Below are positions 34,721 through 46,416 of a stretch of 64,000 bases of DNA, piece by piece. Location of the stretch: positions 212,898 through 276,897 of the forward strand of contig QANZ01005174.1 of the NCBI GenBank assembly GCA_003254925.1, written 5' to 3'. The translations under genes and the position numbers were made by a program. Origin of the DNA: Chamaecrista fasciculata (lineage: Eukaryota > Streptophyta > Magnoliopsida > Fabales > Fabaceae). Each line of letters opens with the position of its first letter. Position 1 is the stretch's first letter. A model generated the notes under the pieces. It had not been told where the DNA came from, made no database searches, and was given only the letters and a program-made list of their open reading frames with translations.

Positions 34721-36014
34721 TGATTTATAGACATTTCAATAAGTAGCACAACAAGTTTAAGAATTTATTGTTGCCGCATATTCAAAATTAAGATTGGAAA
34801 CTCTAATATTTGATTGAGAATATAGACAAATATCTACCACTGGATTATACTCATTGAATTAATTAATAACTTAAACCTTTGATTACCATCTAAATCAGTT
34901 TAACAGAAAAAATGATAAAGGATAGGGCTTCTAGTATGATTAATGGAGGAAATAGGTTTGTGAAACACTATTTTGAATGACTTTCTCTTACTGCTTCAGT
35001 GGGCTTCACCGCACTGCACTCTCAAGTCTGAACCCAATGGATCAAAAACCAAACTCCTCAGACAATAGCATGCCACTGAAACTCTCGAAGAATTATTTGG
35101 CTTTTTCATTGGGAGGCATGGGAGCTACACTTCATTTCATTACAGCTTCGCTTTCTGGATTATGTGACCAACAATTCAACGTGTAAGCATGGTTTAATTG
35201 ATGTCAGCTGCAGAAAGGTTAAATATGGTTTAGCATACTTGACAAAATAAGGAATTTACAGTGTCACGTCCCTGTCTGTTTCTGTGACCTTTGATACTTT
35301 CTACTTTCTAGTTTCTAGTTTCAACTATGACTGCCACTCAATCTATCCTTTCACACATTGTCTTTATTCCTGGCGACCAACCAGAAAAAAATGAGTAAAC
35401 TGTAAAACACACTCAAACTCTCTGAGTTGCAAATGAAAACAGCCATTGGAGAACGAAATTCTCCGTCAATCATCATGACAACCACTACTAAACTTGTGGA
35501 GTAATTAAATTGATTGTGGATTGATACAACTTAACGAAAAAAACTCAAATTTCAAAACTTGACAATGTAAATATATTAAATAATAGTTAAAAAATAAACT
35601 TTACCACTCTTATAATCCTACTCAACTCGAATGTGATGAATTCTAGTAGAGTGATATATAAGAAAAACTCATCATTCAAATCCAAAAAAAGTGATCATGA
35701 CAACCCACAACACAACTTTGAGAATCAACCATAGGTGTAGGGTGGCAGTGAAAGTACACTAAAATCTTGTAGCCCAGTTAAGTCATTAGATATCTAACAA
35801 CCAAAATATTTCAAAACACATGCAAATTGCAAATTTTATACATATATATGTAAGAGCCCCAGGTTCATTTAATGGGCTGATTTCATACATGATACAAGAC
35901 TGGTAGTTAACCTTTAAGAGGCTGGTTTTGGTCTCAACTTCCTGCCTATTAGCGATACATTACATGAACTATATATATATATATATATATAAAATACAAT
36001 TTGAAGCTACATTA
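34721..36014. other. Intergenic, with a small unassigned ORF and an (AT)10 tract
   Basis: The frame at 34977-35186 (69 codons, plus strand) is locally GC-richer than its surroundings but matches nothing I know; it may be a gene fragment. An AT tract is at 35971-35990. The SPPL 3'UTR should lie just below 36015. Confidence 0.4.
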
Positions 36015-39000
36015 TCATTCAATGTTTGTTTCGTCACACTGTTGGAGTTTGATATGTGAACATGGCCTTTCTGGTTCTCCTCTGGTCCACAAATTCCTTA
36101 GATCTCCTCGCTTCTGCCCCAATGTTAGAAAGGTTCCTGCATTGATGGGTGAAAATATGAGAATATAATTTTAAGTTTGTAACTACGCAATTGTATTGCG
36201 ATTTCTTAAATGACTTGTAACTATTTTATCCATGAAAATTACCAAGGGTGAACGGAACAATGTAAAGTAGGGCCGGTTGGCCATGTCCATCCATCAAGTT
36301 TAGTGCCACATATGTAATCAGAAGACCTGCCACAATTAATAATTAAAGGAGTAAATTCAAGAGCTCAGTCAAGCAATCATCTTGTGTGTCCATAATCAGC
36401 ATGCATTCTTTTTTAAGCTATCAAAGAGTTTGTTTCCACTATTTGAAAATTACAGTTATCAAAGTCAAGAACAGACAAGGTAAGTTATTTCAGCAGTTCC
36501 TCACCAAAACTATATGCAAACATTGCCCACAAGAAGTATCCAGCTCGAAGGTTCTTGTTTGCTAACCAGTCATACCTGCAACAAGGGCCCATATACCATT
36601 TCATCATAGTAGAAAATTTCACAGCAGAAAAAAGGCTTTCTCTTCCACTTGTAGAAAATGCTCTTTTAGACATGGCAGTTTCAAATTAATGTCAAGATTA
36701 AAGTTAGTTGAATATAGAGTGCTGCACTGCTTAAAACACAGCATTTGGCATATAAAGTAATGGGTATTGAGATTGGGGAGACATATACAAGAAACTTGAG
36801 ATAGAAAAGAGGGAGAAAATGGCAAGGAGCTAAAACCTGAGTGAGAATGCTACAAGTGTTCCTGGTAAAAGAATGTCTCCAAACCCTATTATGCTGTAAC
36901 CACCCCATGGATCAAACATGCGTGGGAACTTCAGCAGCATTGGGATACCATCTTCTCCAGTTTTATCTCCCCGTGCCACCTACCGAACATAAAGTTGTAA
37001 ACAACTCAAAATACTAAGCAAATAGAATGTTGGTGATTGTCACAATTTAGAATTAAGTATGAGAAGAGCCAGAAGACTAACCACAATCATCACACTTTCA
37101 CTGAACAACTTCTTGGAGACAAACACCCAAAAGAGGTCGTAAAGAAAGGCACACCCAAGAAGAACTGTACCAACCTAGTCCATAAAACACTCGTGTTGTC
37201 AAAATGAGAATCATATTTATCAATATCACCAAGGAACGCTTAGCATATGCTAAATTAGTAATAAAATAGGACAAACTGTGAGATATATAAGTATCAACTG
37301 AAAATTAAAAGAAAACAACATTTATCTTCTCATATTGGTCCTAAATTGCTTCTTGCCACAAACAGAATCACAGTTATCTCTTACCTCAACCAACACTAGG
37401 TTATCTACTGAACTCACACCTTCAGCATATGACAAACTATCCCTAAGTATGTCAATGAACACAGTATTTACCAGCATTTATGACACCAATGTATTAACTG
37501 CAAGGAAGACCATAGATGATAACACAGAAGCCCAAAATAAATAAATGTGTCAAACCTTTTTTCCCTTTTATATCTTTGCAGGATTCTTAAATAAATAGAT
37601 AGAGACAGAGAGACAGAGATAGAAACAATATTCATATCCCTGAAGACTTTATACCAGCTCTAATTTGCAGATCCAATGATCCATATAGAAATAGAAGAAA
37701 TGGAACACCAGATGAGTAGAACAATTAAACACATAGCTAGTCTTACAAGAAATGTCTGTTTAAAATAGCCAAATATTTGAGTAAATATCGAAATGCATCA
37801 TATAAGAGCCATCAATGAAAATTAAAACAATTAATATCAAAAGCCTAATTATAAGGTTGAGCTCATTTACTACCTTGAGATTAGGCACATGAACAATCTG
37901 GAGAACTGTGATTATCAGCGCAATTCCCTGTTAGAATAACCAAGGACAGAAAATTGGTGATCAAATGGAAACAGTTATAAGTAAATTGATGATAGCTTCT
38001 CAACTCAGCATCAATACTGTAGGAAGAAACTTAAAAAGGTGAGAAAAGAAAAGGAGAAAAAAGGTGAGAAAAAGTTAAACTTCTTTGTCTTTCATTATCT
38101 ACATGATGACTGATGAGGTGGTGGTGGCACAGGGAACAAAGAATAATGAGAATGTTGTCCTTACAAGTATATCTTGACCTATCCAGGCAAAAGAGACATT
38201 GCGATAAACTGCCCAGAGAACGGAAAATGTTATGCAGAATGGAGAAATAGCCAATGTCAGGTATGAGATAGCTCCAAAGAAAGGTAATTTGATGTATGAA
38301 TCACTAGCATGTTTGAACCATCTGCACGGAAAAGAAAAAGATGTAGAAACAGGAAGAGGAAAAAAAAACTAACTCGTTGGGATTGAATTGGAAGAACTTC
38401 CAATTAAGTATATTTAAAAAAAAGGGGCATTCACGGGAATAAGTGTCAAACATTTAATGCACATCATTCTCAACTTTCATATGCATTAAATGCTTGATGT
38501 CTCTCTCAAATGCAAATAAACAAATGGCAGGGAACCCTAGATATCATTTTTAAAAAATTACTGATTACTATTCATTCCAATTTTCAAATATTGATATACT
38601 ACTGCAAGAGTCAAAATGCAGTTAGCATTACATATATGGTAACAAGGAACACAATCCTACTTCATGGATGTCAAGATATTCAATACCAACCAAACTGTGC
38701 CATGTGCTTCAAGAACTTAAGTAATGAAGGAGATCTAAGGGTGAAAAAAAATGCTTTTGATAATGATAGGCATGCATTACTGAATTCTCCAGTTACATTT
38801 AAAAGAAAATTGATATTCAGTTTGAATGTGGAAAGCATCAAACTAAAATAAATAAGTCTCCACAGCAACGTGATTCAGGATTTTGTCATGAATATGGACA
38901 TTAACTAAACAAGATTCAACGGGCATTGTTTCCACAAACTATTGCATGGTGATACTAGTTGTTGGAAGCTAAGACCAACCCAAAAAATAAAAAGCACAGA

Positions 39001-41309
39001 TTCTAGAAAGTTATAAACCAGTATTTTTAAAGAAAAAAAAAATACACCTTGACAACAAAGCAACCAAGCAAGTTTGCAAGCCCTGCAAATACAAGAAATT
39101 ACGAGGTTAGAGTCAACTCAAAAGACTATATAAGGAAAATAGTAGGCAACCACCTAAGATATTTAATAAAGTTCATTCACCCATTGCATGTATATAACAT
39201 GTAAGTATGAAGTTTCTTTTGAGATAGATGCATTCAATTAGAACTTTAAGCTGACTATGAAAGCAAGGATGTTTCGTACCTCAATCCCACCAATACAGAA
39301 GAGAACGACCAAGACCTCAATGAACCATGATGACATAAGTTTGTAAAGCATAAACAGGAAACATGAAGCAACTACAACAAAAAGGACTGCAGTTTTTGTA
39401 TTTATGTTTACAACTCCACCAACAACCCTATCTTCAGTGGTTGGGATTTCATCTGCAGCATCCTATAAATAAAGATTGGGCAGCAAGCAGTTAGATAAGG
39501 AACTAGATTAAGCACAGATAGAACAATCCTGCTTCAGGAAAGCCTAAAATAGAATGAAAAAAAGTAGGAAAAATGACCTTTAATAGCTTGTCCTGTTCAA
39601 TAGCCGCTTCTCTAGCCCTCCATGCTGACCAATAAGATGCACATATTATGGTACCAACAGCCATCAACCATAGAAATACTTCTGCTATGTCAACGGGTGG
39701 TCGGCGTGGAGAGTATAGCTGTACAGATACTGTAGAAAGGCAAAAGTTTCTTAGAAGGTTTCGCACTCCCCCTGATGGGGTAAGAGAGGAAATACGAGTA
39801 GCAATGGATAAAAAAAATCTGCAAAGATGATAAAGATGAATAACCCAAAAAGATGAAAATGAAAAGGAACCTCACCAGATGAAGTACTCATCAACATTTT
39901 CTCCAACCTTGTACCTGCATCTTGTGGGAGCATGACAGCAGGTATGTGTATATCTAAATCAGTTTCATCGGGTTCACAAACCATCTTGTAAAGTTCTGCA
40001 AACAACAGAAACAACTATGAAAAAATGATTAATGAAAGCAAACCTTGACCTTCAGCATTTTCGTATAATTAAAGCTTAGTGTTTTAAACTTCACAAGGTT
40101 GTTTCAACTAAATATATTGTATGAGGTACAATGGCCACTTATGGGCTATGTTTCACTCAATGTGCCCATGAAGCAACTCCTTCTATTTGCTACTCATAAA
40201 ATCACAGAAGCCCCTCAAGTATCAAAAAGCACACCTTTTTGGTTATTTATGATGAGGATAGCTGAAGCATTTGCATCTTCTGCAATATTAGCCTTTCTTG
40301 TGAATGTGCAGTTGCCTCGATCCACCATGATGACATCCCCTCCAAGCTAACAGATTATGCACACTTTCAAATTAGTAACACGCTACATACATTCATGACC
40401 AATTTACAAATGACCGTATAATATATGAACTAAGAACCTTATTCTTTGGTGGATCGCAACAATCTCTAGGATTTGAAAGAATAAGGCGTGTTTGCCGTGC
40501 ATTTTTCTCTTTTGACACGATGGTTCTGCCAAATCTGGCACCGACACCAACAAATTCAGCATCCTCTATGCCATTGACCCACGTTTGCACTTTTACCTTA
40601 TATGAGCAAAGAACATATTTCACCGTAATCACCACTTGAACTTGAAACTTTATCAGTAACTAATTGATAAATATCTAATAAAACATAACAGACAAGGCTA
40701 ATAAATAAGAATAAAAGACTACTGTTCAAGAACAGAAAGCAGAGAAGCATAAAAGAGGGGAGGGCGAACTATAACTGCGAGTTTACACACTCCTCATAAA
40801 GAAAAATCAGATTCACCCGATGAACTTAATTGGAAATAACTTCATGCTAATTTGCGTCTCCCAAATCACAAATATAAAATAAAGGAGAAAAAAAAAAGTA
40901 GCTCCTTATTTCCAAGTTGCATAACCCGGGATCTCAAAGATTTGGTTTCATAATCGAAGATTGAGTAAATTTAATGCTCCGTATTATACTGCTCGCGGAC
41001 CTTCAGTACACAGAATACAATCATTTGAGCAGTTCTTAAATCATCGTAGAAACATCAACCCACTAAACAATTCTTAACAAAAACTGAAAATTGAGCATAA
41101 TCAGCGGTCATCTTGCTAAATTAAGAAGCAGGCTAAGGAAAAATATATATATTTGGATATACCAGGACGAACTGATTCTCGCATCCGGGCTTCTTCGGAG
41201 TTGAATCGTCGTCGTGAACTATGTCTCCAGCTATCGCAGGAGAAGTACAGTGAAGAAGAAGGATTACAGCAGAAGCTGCAAAAATCCAGTAAATCTTCTC
41301 CAGAGCCAT
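36015..41309 (-). CDS. SPPL2: Signal peptide peptidase-like intramembrane aspartyl protease with PA domain (SPPL2 type)
   Basis: There are fourteen exons: 41309-41163, 40596-40438, 40346-40235, 39995-39876, 39729-39578, 39462-39280, 39082-39048, 38321-38165, 37927-37874, 37174-37082, 36979-36837, 36575-36505, 36326-36243 and 36136-36015. All introns are GT..AG; the product is 543 aa, the family's usual size. An N-terminal signal peptide ([16 protein letters not shown]) is followed by a cysteine-containing luminal PA domain (about 60-190) and nine predicted membrane segments. The catalytic motifs are intact: YD (385-386), GFGD (Asp439) and QPAL (492-495). Family members cleave type II membrane stubs in endosomal or Golgi membranes. 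The SPPL2 name rests on the domain layout plus the MurE/EGL3 neighbourhood; SPPL3-5 remain possible. Confidence 0.93.
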
Positions 41310-41529
41310 GAATGATTTGCTTAAGCTACAAGATTTATGAATCCATTACCAAGCAAGAACATAAAAGATAGTGCTTTAACGCTTTCTCTGTGTCTAGGCA
41401 CAAGAAAGCCAATGTTCCAGTGCTGTGAAATGAATATTGACCATCCCTCGTCAGTGGGATATAACATCTCACAAAAAAGAAAAATTAAATTAAATTAAAG
41501 AATCTGATTATTTTCAGTATTAAAATACG

Positions 41530-41835
41530 AGGTCAAAATTTCAAATTAGTCCTAAATGTATGAAATAGATTTCGAATTAGACTTAAATATTTCATTTATT
41601 TCGAATTAATCTTATATATTTCATAATTTTGCAAATTGACTCCAAACTAATCATATTTCTCTTGTTTTAAGTTCAAACGCAACAAATTCAAAATTATAAT
41701 GTTACTTTTGATGAATATTTTGTGTATCTAATTAAGAATGTTAACAGATAAAGTTAAACTGAATTTTGAAAGTGGGTCGCTCTTCACAATTAAACAAGTG
41801 AAACTAATGATATCTCTCAGGTTTCAAGTCCGCAT
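41530..41835. repeat. Member of the 'CTCGTTTCAAGTTCGAA' repeat family
   Basis: It contains CATATTTCTCTTGTTTTAAG, AACGCAACAAATTCAAAA and GTGGGTCGCTCTTCACAA, which match blocks of the elements at 45131 and 50508. It lies just upstream of the SPPL gene. Boundaries are approximate. Confidence 0.5.
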
Positions 41836-41878
41836 ATAAAGTATGAGCAACATCTTGAATTAAGAAATTATTCAACAA

Positions 41879-41905
41879 CCCCCCNCCCCCCCCCCCCCCC
41901 CCCCC
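41879..41905. other. Poly-C run with one undetermined base (N at 41885)
   Basis: A 27-base C homopolymer contains the only N noticed in the window. It looks like a sequencing or assembly artefact, or an unresolved homopolymer, so sequence on either side may not be truly contiguous. Confidence 0.85.
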
Positions 41906-42780
41906 TAGTGAGGGCCCACATCTCTATTCTATGAGAGTCCTTTAACTCTAATTTTTTAGGGCGTCTACCAGGTTGGCCTTCTGCGGCGGGTTCAGCTGGT
42001 TGTTCAGCCGGCATTGAGTGGGTTTGGGTGATCAGCGGCGACGATCTTTTTCTGGGTGCTTTTTCTTTGTCGCTCATTCTCATCTGATCCAGTCTATCTA
42101 GTAGAGTCGTTCAGTGTAGGGTCCTCTACAGCGGCGTCCAGCTTGTTGAATCTCGGCGGACTCATCTCGGCTTTGGTTTTTCTGGGCAGCAATCGTTTCT
42201 GTGTGGTTTTTATGCGGCAACGTTCCAGGTTTAGGGATTACAGCGGTGTCAGTCTGTTTTCTAGCTTTCAGCGGTTCTGTCCGTTCTTGGTTTTCTACGG
42301 CATCGTGTTGGCTTAGGCATTCCACGATGGCTTCTGGCTTCCACGGCGGTTTCGTGGTTTGGTTTTGGTTTTTGGGTGCTCTTCCATAGCGTCGTTTCGT
42401 TTTATCAAATTATTATTGTTGCTTTGAGTCTGATTATGTCTTTATTTAGAATAACCATTGGGATTGCTCGTTGTCCTGATTCAAAGTATTTGTCTTTTTT
42501 AGATGACATTATCTATGTTTTCAATTTTTTAAATGGTTGTAGCTTTAGTTGGATCCCTAGATCCGCTAACTTGGTAGTCGATTGTCTTACCAATTTGTCT
42601 GAAACGAGGATGGGTCCTCTTGGATGGGTTGCAAACCCCCCAACCTTCGTCAGTTGATATCATGTCTAGTGTTGTTGTTTACGCTAGGGGTTGACTATTC
42701 TTACTTTGTTTTCGTTTATGTTGTGCTTGGCTTTTCCTGGCTGTTAAATAAATTATGTTTCTGGCAAAAAAAAAAAAAAA
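41906..42780 (+). mobile_element. 5'-truncated LINE 3' end with poly(A)
   Basis: A 93-codon frame (42376-42657) carries the C-terminal RNase H-like end of plant LINE ORF2: FLDDIIYVFNFLNGCSFSWI followed by PRSANLVVDCL. About 110 bp downstream the sequence ends in 15 A (42766-42780). The GC-rich part at 41906-42370 has no recognised domain and may be a different LINE region joined by deletion. No target duplication was found, perhaps because the left edge is the poly-C run. Confidence 0.65.
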
Positions 42781-42969
42781 GAGAGTTACAAGTCTAAATG
42801 TATCGAGTTAAAACCTTAAACTATAGATTAATTCTTAAAGAGTTCTTTTTTTTACCGAGTTGAAACTATTAATAAATAAAATCAAATTATGTTTCAAAAG
42901 CATGTATGAGAGCAATATAAAAAATTATATAAGCAGAATCTCAAGCAACTGACATGTTTAAAACGAGTT
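42781..42969. other. Short AT-rich spacer
   Basis: Nothing is recognised between the LINE poly(A) and the hairpin that follows. Confidence 0.5.
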
Positions 42970-43136
42970 GGATCTTCTAGAGTTCTTTCACCATGCATTT
43001 CTCGTAAAGTTGAAGAGAGAAATGAAGATGAAGAGAGAGAAAATGTGAGTCCTACATATTGTTATTGTATAAGACCCACATTTTCTCTCTCTAATTTCAC
43101 AAGAAATGCATGATAAAAGAATTCTAGAAGATCCAT
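42970..43136. repeat. Small foldback (MITE-like) hairpin
   Basis: The arms share GGATCTTCTAGA, CATGCATTTCT and GAGAGAAAATGTG in inverted order around a centre near 43055. Roughly 80-bp arms with several mismatches. Target duplication is not clear. Confidence 0.6.
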
Positions 43137-43607
43137 TTTCCTTTAAAACCAACTTAAAGTCTATTTGTACCTTTATAACCAATCTGAGATTTTGCCCAAA
43201 ATATTATTATAAATATTGCCTAGTGTAAGAAAAGACGAAGGAAAAAAAGGTGACAGTTTGACGAGTGTGAAATTGAGACGACACGGCGTCCATATTCACA
43301 TAATTTAGTCATGAGTGGGTGGTTCTAAGAATATGCATCTTTTTGATTTACCATTATTAGCACTCAGTAAATGTAATTAGATTTTGATATCATTAATTGA
43401 TCGGTTTAATTATTGAATATATATCACTATCACGTTAGAGTCGTTAAAATGAGCCAGGCCCGGTGGATTGGCTCGTTTATCAGGTTGCAACAAGATCCGG
43501 CCTGCATATTCTTATTAATGGGAAGAGTAGTGGCTATTTTTTTATTTTTTAAATTTTTAATTATCTAATTTTAACCGACAAAAAGCATCATCGCACATAT
43601 AATATAA

Positions 43608-43921
43608 CTAGGGGTTTTCGTGCCCTAACAAGCACGGAAATATGTATGTAACTTTTAATTTGACATTTGTAGTTATTCAATCACTAAATAGTATATTTCT
43701 ATTATTCAAGGACTCAATCGTTAGAAGTGTGAAAATTAAAAAACCAAATAATAAGTTTTCACTTTCTTAAATCTCATCTACTAAATTTGTACTAATTTCT
43801 CTCTCCCATTATCTATACAGTCAGCCAATTATCAAGTTTCACATGTTTATTTTTTATTTTTTTAATTTTTAATTTAATTATTTTTGACCAACCAAAAACA
43901 CCCTCACACATATAATATAGA
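43608..43921 (-). mobile_element. Short non-autonomous Helitron
   Basis: On the minus strand it begins A/TCTATATTATATGTG and ends with a CGTGC..GCACG hairpin, 7 bases, then CTAG/T. This fits the Helitron rules: TC start, hairpin plus CTRR end, and insertion between A and T. The length is 314 bp. The 5' edge lies in a GATATA microsatellite (43916-43948), so it may be off by a repeat unit. The flank beyond the 3' end resembles the element's own start. Confidence 0.5.
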
Positions 43922-45130
43922 TATAGATATAGATATAGATATAGATATCTATAAATATAGATATATTAAAAATTAAATTGTCGGGCAATTTTTTTTTGTA
44001 AGAAACGGAAGAACAGCACTCCTATCCTATGTCGGGCATTCAATCAAATCCAGATTTACATATTAAAAATTAAATATTATGGAAATTTTAAATTGTATAT
44101 ATATCAAAAGTGGCAAATCTTTCATTACCAAAAACAGGATATCGAATTTCTATTATTGGATAACAATTCTTTGTAAGTTGTAATCTAAAAGCTCTATTTC
44201 CTGCTATACTATTGTCTCACTTTTTTTCTTTTTTTCTCTTTTGGTAAATTTTATTGAAGAAGTTTTAAGGTTGAATCAGCAAATCATATTGCTCGGTTTC
44301 TCTCATAGAGTTTCTTCAAGAAAACATTGTTTACTGGGTTGGCGTTGCACAGTAATGGTAGCTTTCCTATTTTTGTCCTTTTAGATCTTGTGGATTTATT
44401 TTTTTAAGACTTTTTCCCTTTTCTTTTCATCTTTTTTTTTTTCTTTTAAAGAGATCTCTAGTCCTTCAAAATTTGGTAGTATTTTTTTTTCCATATAATT
44501 TATATTTGTGTTTTGTTCTCATCCCAGAAAGTTTCATCTATCATTAGATCTACTCAAATTTGAGTATCTTAACAATTTGTAAGCATTTGTTGATAGAAGA
44601 GTGAATGCCATATATTATTTTGAAAATTATTCCTTTTTTTATATGCAAGAGGTACAATAATAATTTTTTTGATGAAGATTTTAATCCTAAATTTATCTCT
44701 AATATAAGATCAATTATGCTTCTTTTTAGTCTTTTAGTTCCAACAATACTTATAAATTGTTTTTTTTTTTTTGTCTGAATAGTATCTACTTAAATGATTG
44801 TCATAATGAAAGATTAATAGTATCTACTTAAATGATTGTCATAAATGAAATTCAATAAACAAGAAATACACAACCCATCAAAATTAAATCAATACAATCA
44901 AAACATCTATTCGGACCAAAAACCCACCCATAAATAGTTTTTCATAGGAACAATGTAACTCCGAAACAAGTTGAATTGAGGGCGTCATATTTGCCTATAA
45001 TTGGACAAAAATACAAGAGATGGTAGCCAAAATGTGATACTGTGAATCCCAGATGAAGAAAGCGCAGAGTCAGGATGATTCATAGAACCACTATTTGAGA
45101 GAAGCCTAGACACGATTGTTTTCTTTTTCG
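43922..45130. other. AT-rich intergenic DNA with a short tandem duplication
   Basis: A 28-bp unit AGTATCTACTTAAATGATTG... is repeated at 44778-44805 and 44816-44843. Long T runs are common. No coding sequence is supported. Confidence 0.5.
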
Positions 45131-45633
45131 GTCAAAGGACCATTTTAGCCCTAAATGTTCATTTTAGTCCTTTATGTTTCTAAATGGTCAAATTGGTCCG
45201 CAAAATATTTCATTTTGGTCACAAATTATTGAATATGGTCATATTTCTCTCGTTTCAAGTTGGAATGTGACAAATTCAAAACTACGTATTATTTTCAAAG
45301 AGTACTTTTTTCTATACAACTGGAGTCCTCGGCAAATGAGATCACATTGGTCCCGAAAGTAGACCGCTCGTTTTTCGGCCAAATAAGTGAAATTGATAAT
45401 ATCTTTCTCGTTTCAAGTTCGAATACGACGAATCCAAAGCTACGAGTAACTCTTAACAAGTCCTTTGAACTTAAAATGAGATATGAGAGAAATATGTATG
45501 ACCAAATTCAATAGTTTAAAACTTAAATGAAATATTTTGCCAACATTTAGGAACAATTTGAACATTTTGAAACATAACGGACCAAAATGAACATTAAAGC
45601 ATACATTTAGGACCAACATAACCCTTTGTCCTT
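45131..45633. mobile_element. Foldback element of the 'CTCGTTTCAAGTTCGAA' family
   Basis: The ends GGTCAAAGGACC and (reversed) GGACAAAGGGTT open arms that both contain CCTAAATG, TTCATTTT(A/G)GTCC and TATGTTTC. The inner part holds paired 'TTTCTCTCGTTTCAAGTT' blocks. The size is about 0.5 kb. Flanks are T-rich and the duplication cannot be read with certainty. Confidence 0.65.
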
Positions 45634-46416
45634 TTTTTTTATCGAGTAAATTAACAGTTCGGTCTTTGAAAAATTATAATACACAATTTGGTCCCTAAAA
45701 AATCAAATTAATATATTTTTTAATCTTTTCAATGGACTAAATAATATATTATTTCAATATTTAAGGACTAAAAACTACATTTTAACTTTTCAATGAGTAA
45801 CTATGTATGTATTTCAACTCGGTGACTGAGATGTCACTCGGTGATCTTCCAATAACCGAATTATTATTCTTCTTTTACCTTTTTGAATTGAAGAATGATA
45901 GTAATACTATGATGGCATATTTCACTTGTTGGACCTCTTTTATTCATTGAATTGTGTATTTGCTAGCGAGGAAGCCGGATCTGACTATATTAATTGGCAT
46001 AATGCTTCAAGAATAAATTAGAAAAACAGGATACACTATTATGAAAATATGAAGAAAAAAAAAAGGGTTAGAACTTATAACTTAGAAGAAGGTGTAGTCA
46101 ACTTTCGGCTGGACTCAAGACTCGAGAGACTTCTGCCGTTCAGACTTGGAGGGAAAATTCTCTTTAACCTGCATGTTTGCATTAAGAAAGATCCTATAAT
46201 CACGAAAGGCCCTTTCCTCAATTTTTCACAATTTGCACTGTGAAATGAAGATAATGCAACAACAATACTCATTTCATAACCCATCACAGCAGTCTCTGTT
46301 ATGGTCAGTGACTCTCTGGTAACCTACAGTCATGTGATTATGATTCAGGTCAGGCTGAAAATAATAATGTCTAGTTACAACAAAGGTTAAAAATAGAAAC
46401 ATTAGAACTTAGGACA
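45634..46416. other. 3' flank of the MurE-like gene, no gene seen
   Basis: AT-rich, with one partial 'TTGGTCCCT' arm near 45655-45700. The MurE 3'UTR should occupy the last 200-300 bases. Confidence 0.5.

Noticed and set aside
34977..35186. Small plus-strand gene
   Set aside because: No homologue recognised, no flanking exons with good splice sites, and only 69 codons; mentioned only as an unassigned ORF.
41868..42083. Minus-strand 71-codon frame with a poly-Gly tail
   Set aside because: The glycine run is the translated poly-C artefact containing N; the remainder is basic, Pro-rich and unassigned.
45131..45633. Clean 9-bp target duplication for this foldback
   Set aside because: The flanks are T-runs, so any match is uninformative; I report the inverted repeat but not the duplication.
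46049..46287. Short frames below the MurE stop
   Set aside because: They lie in the probable 3'UTR, on both strands, without similarity to known proteins.
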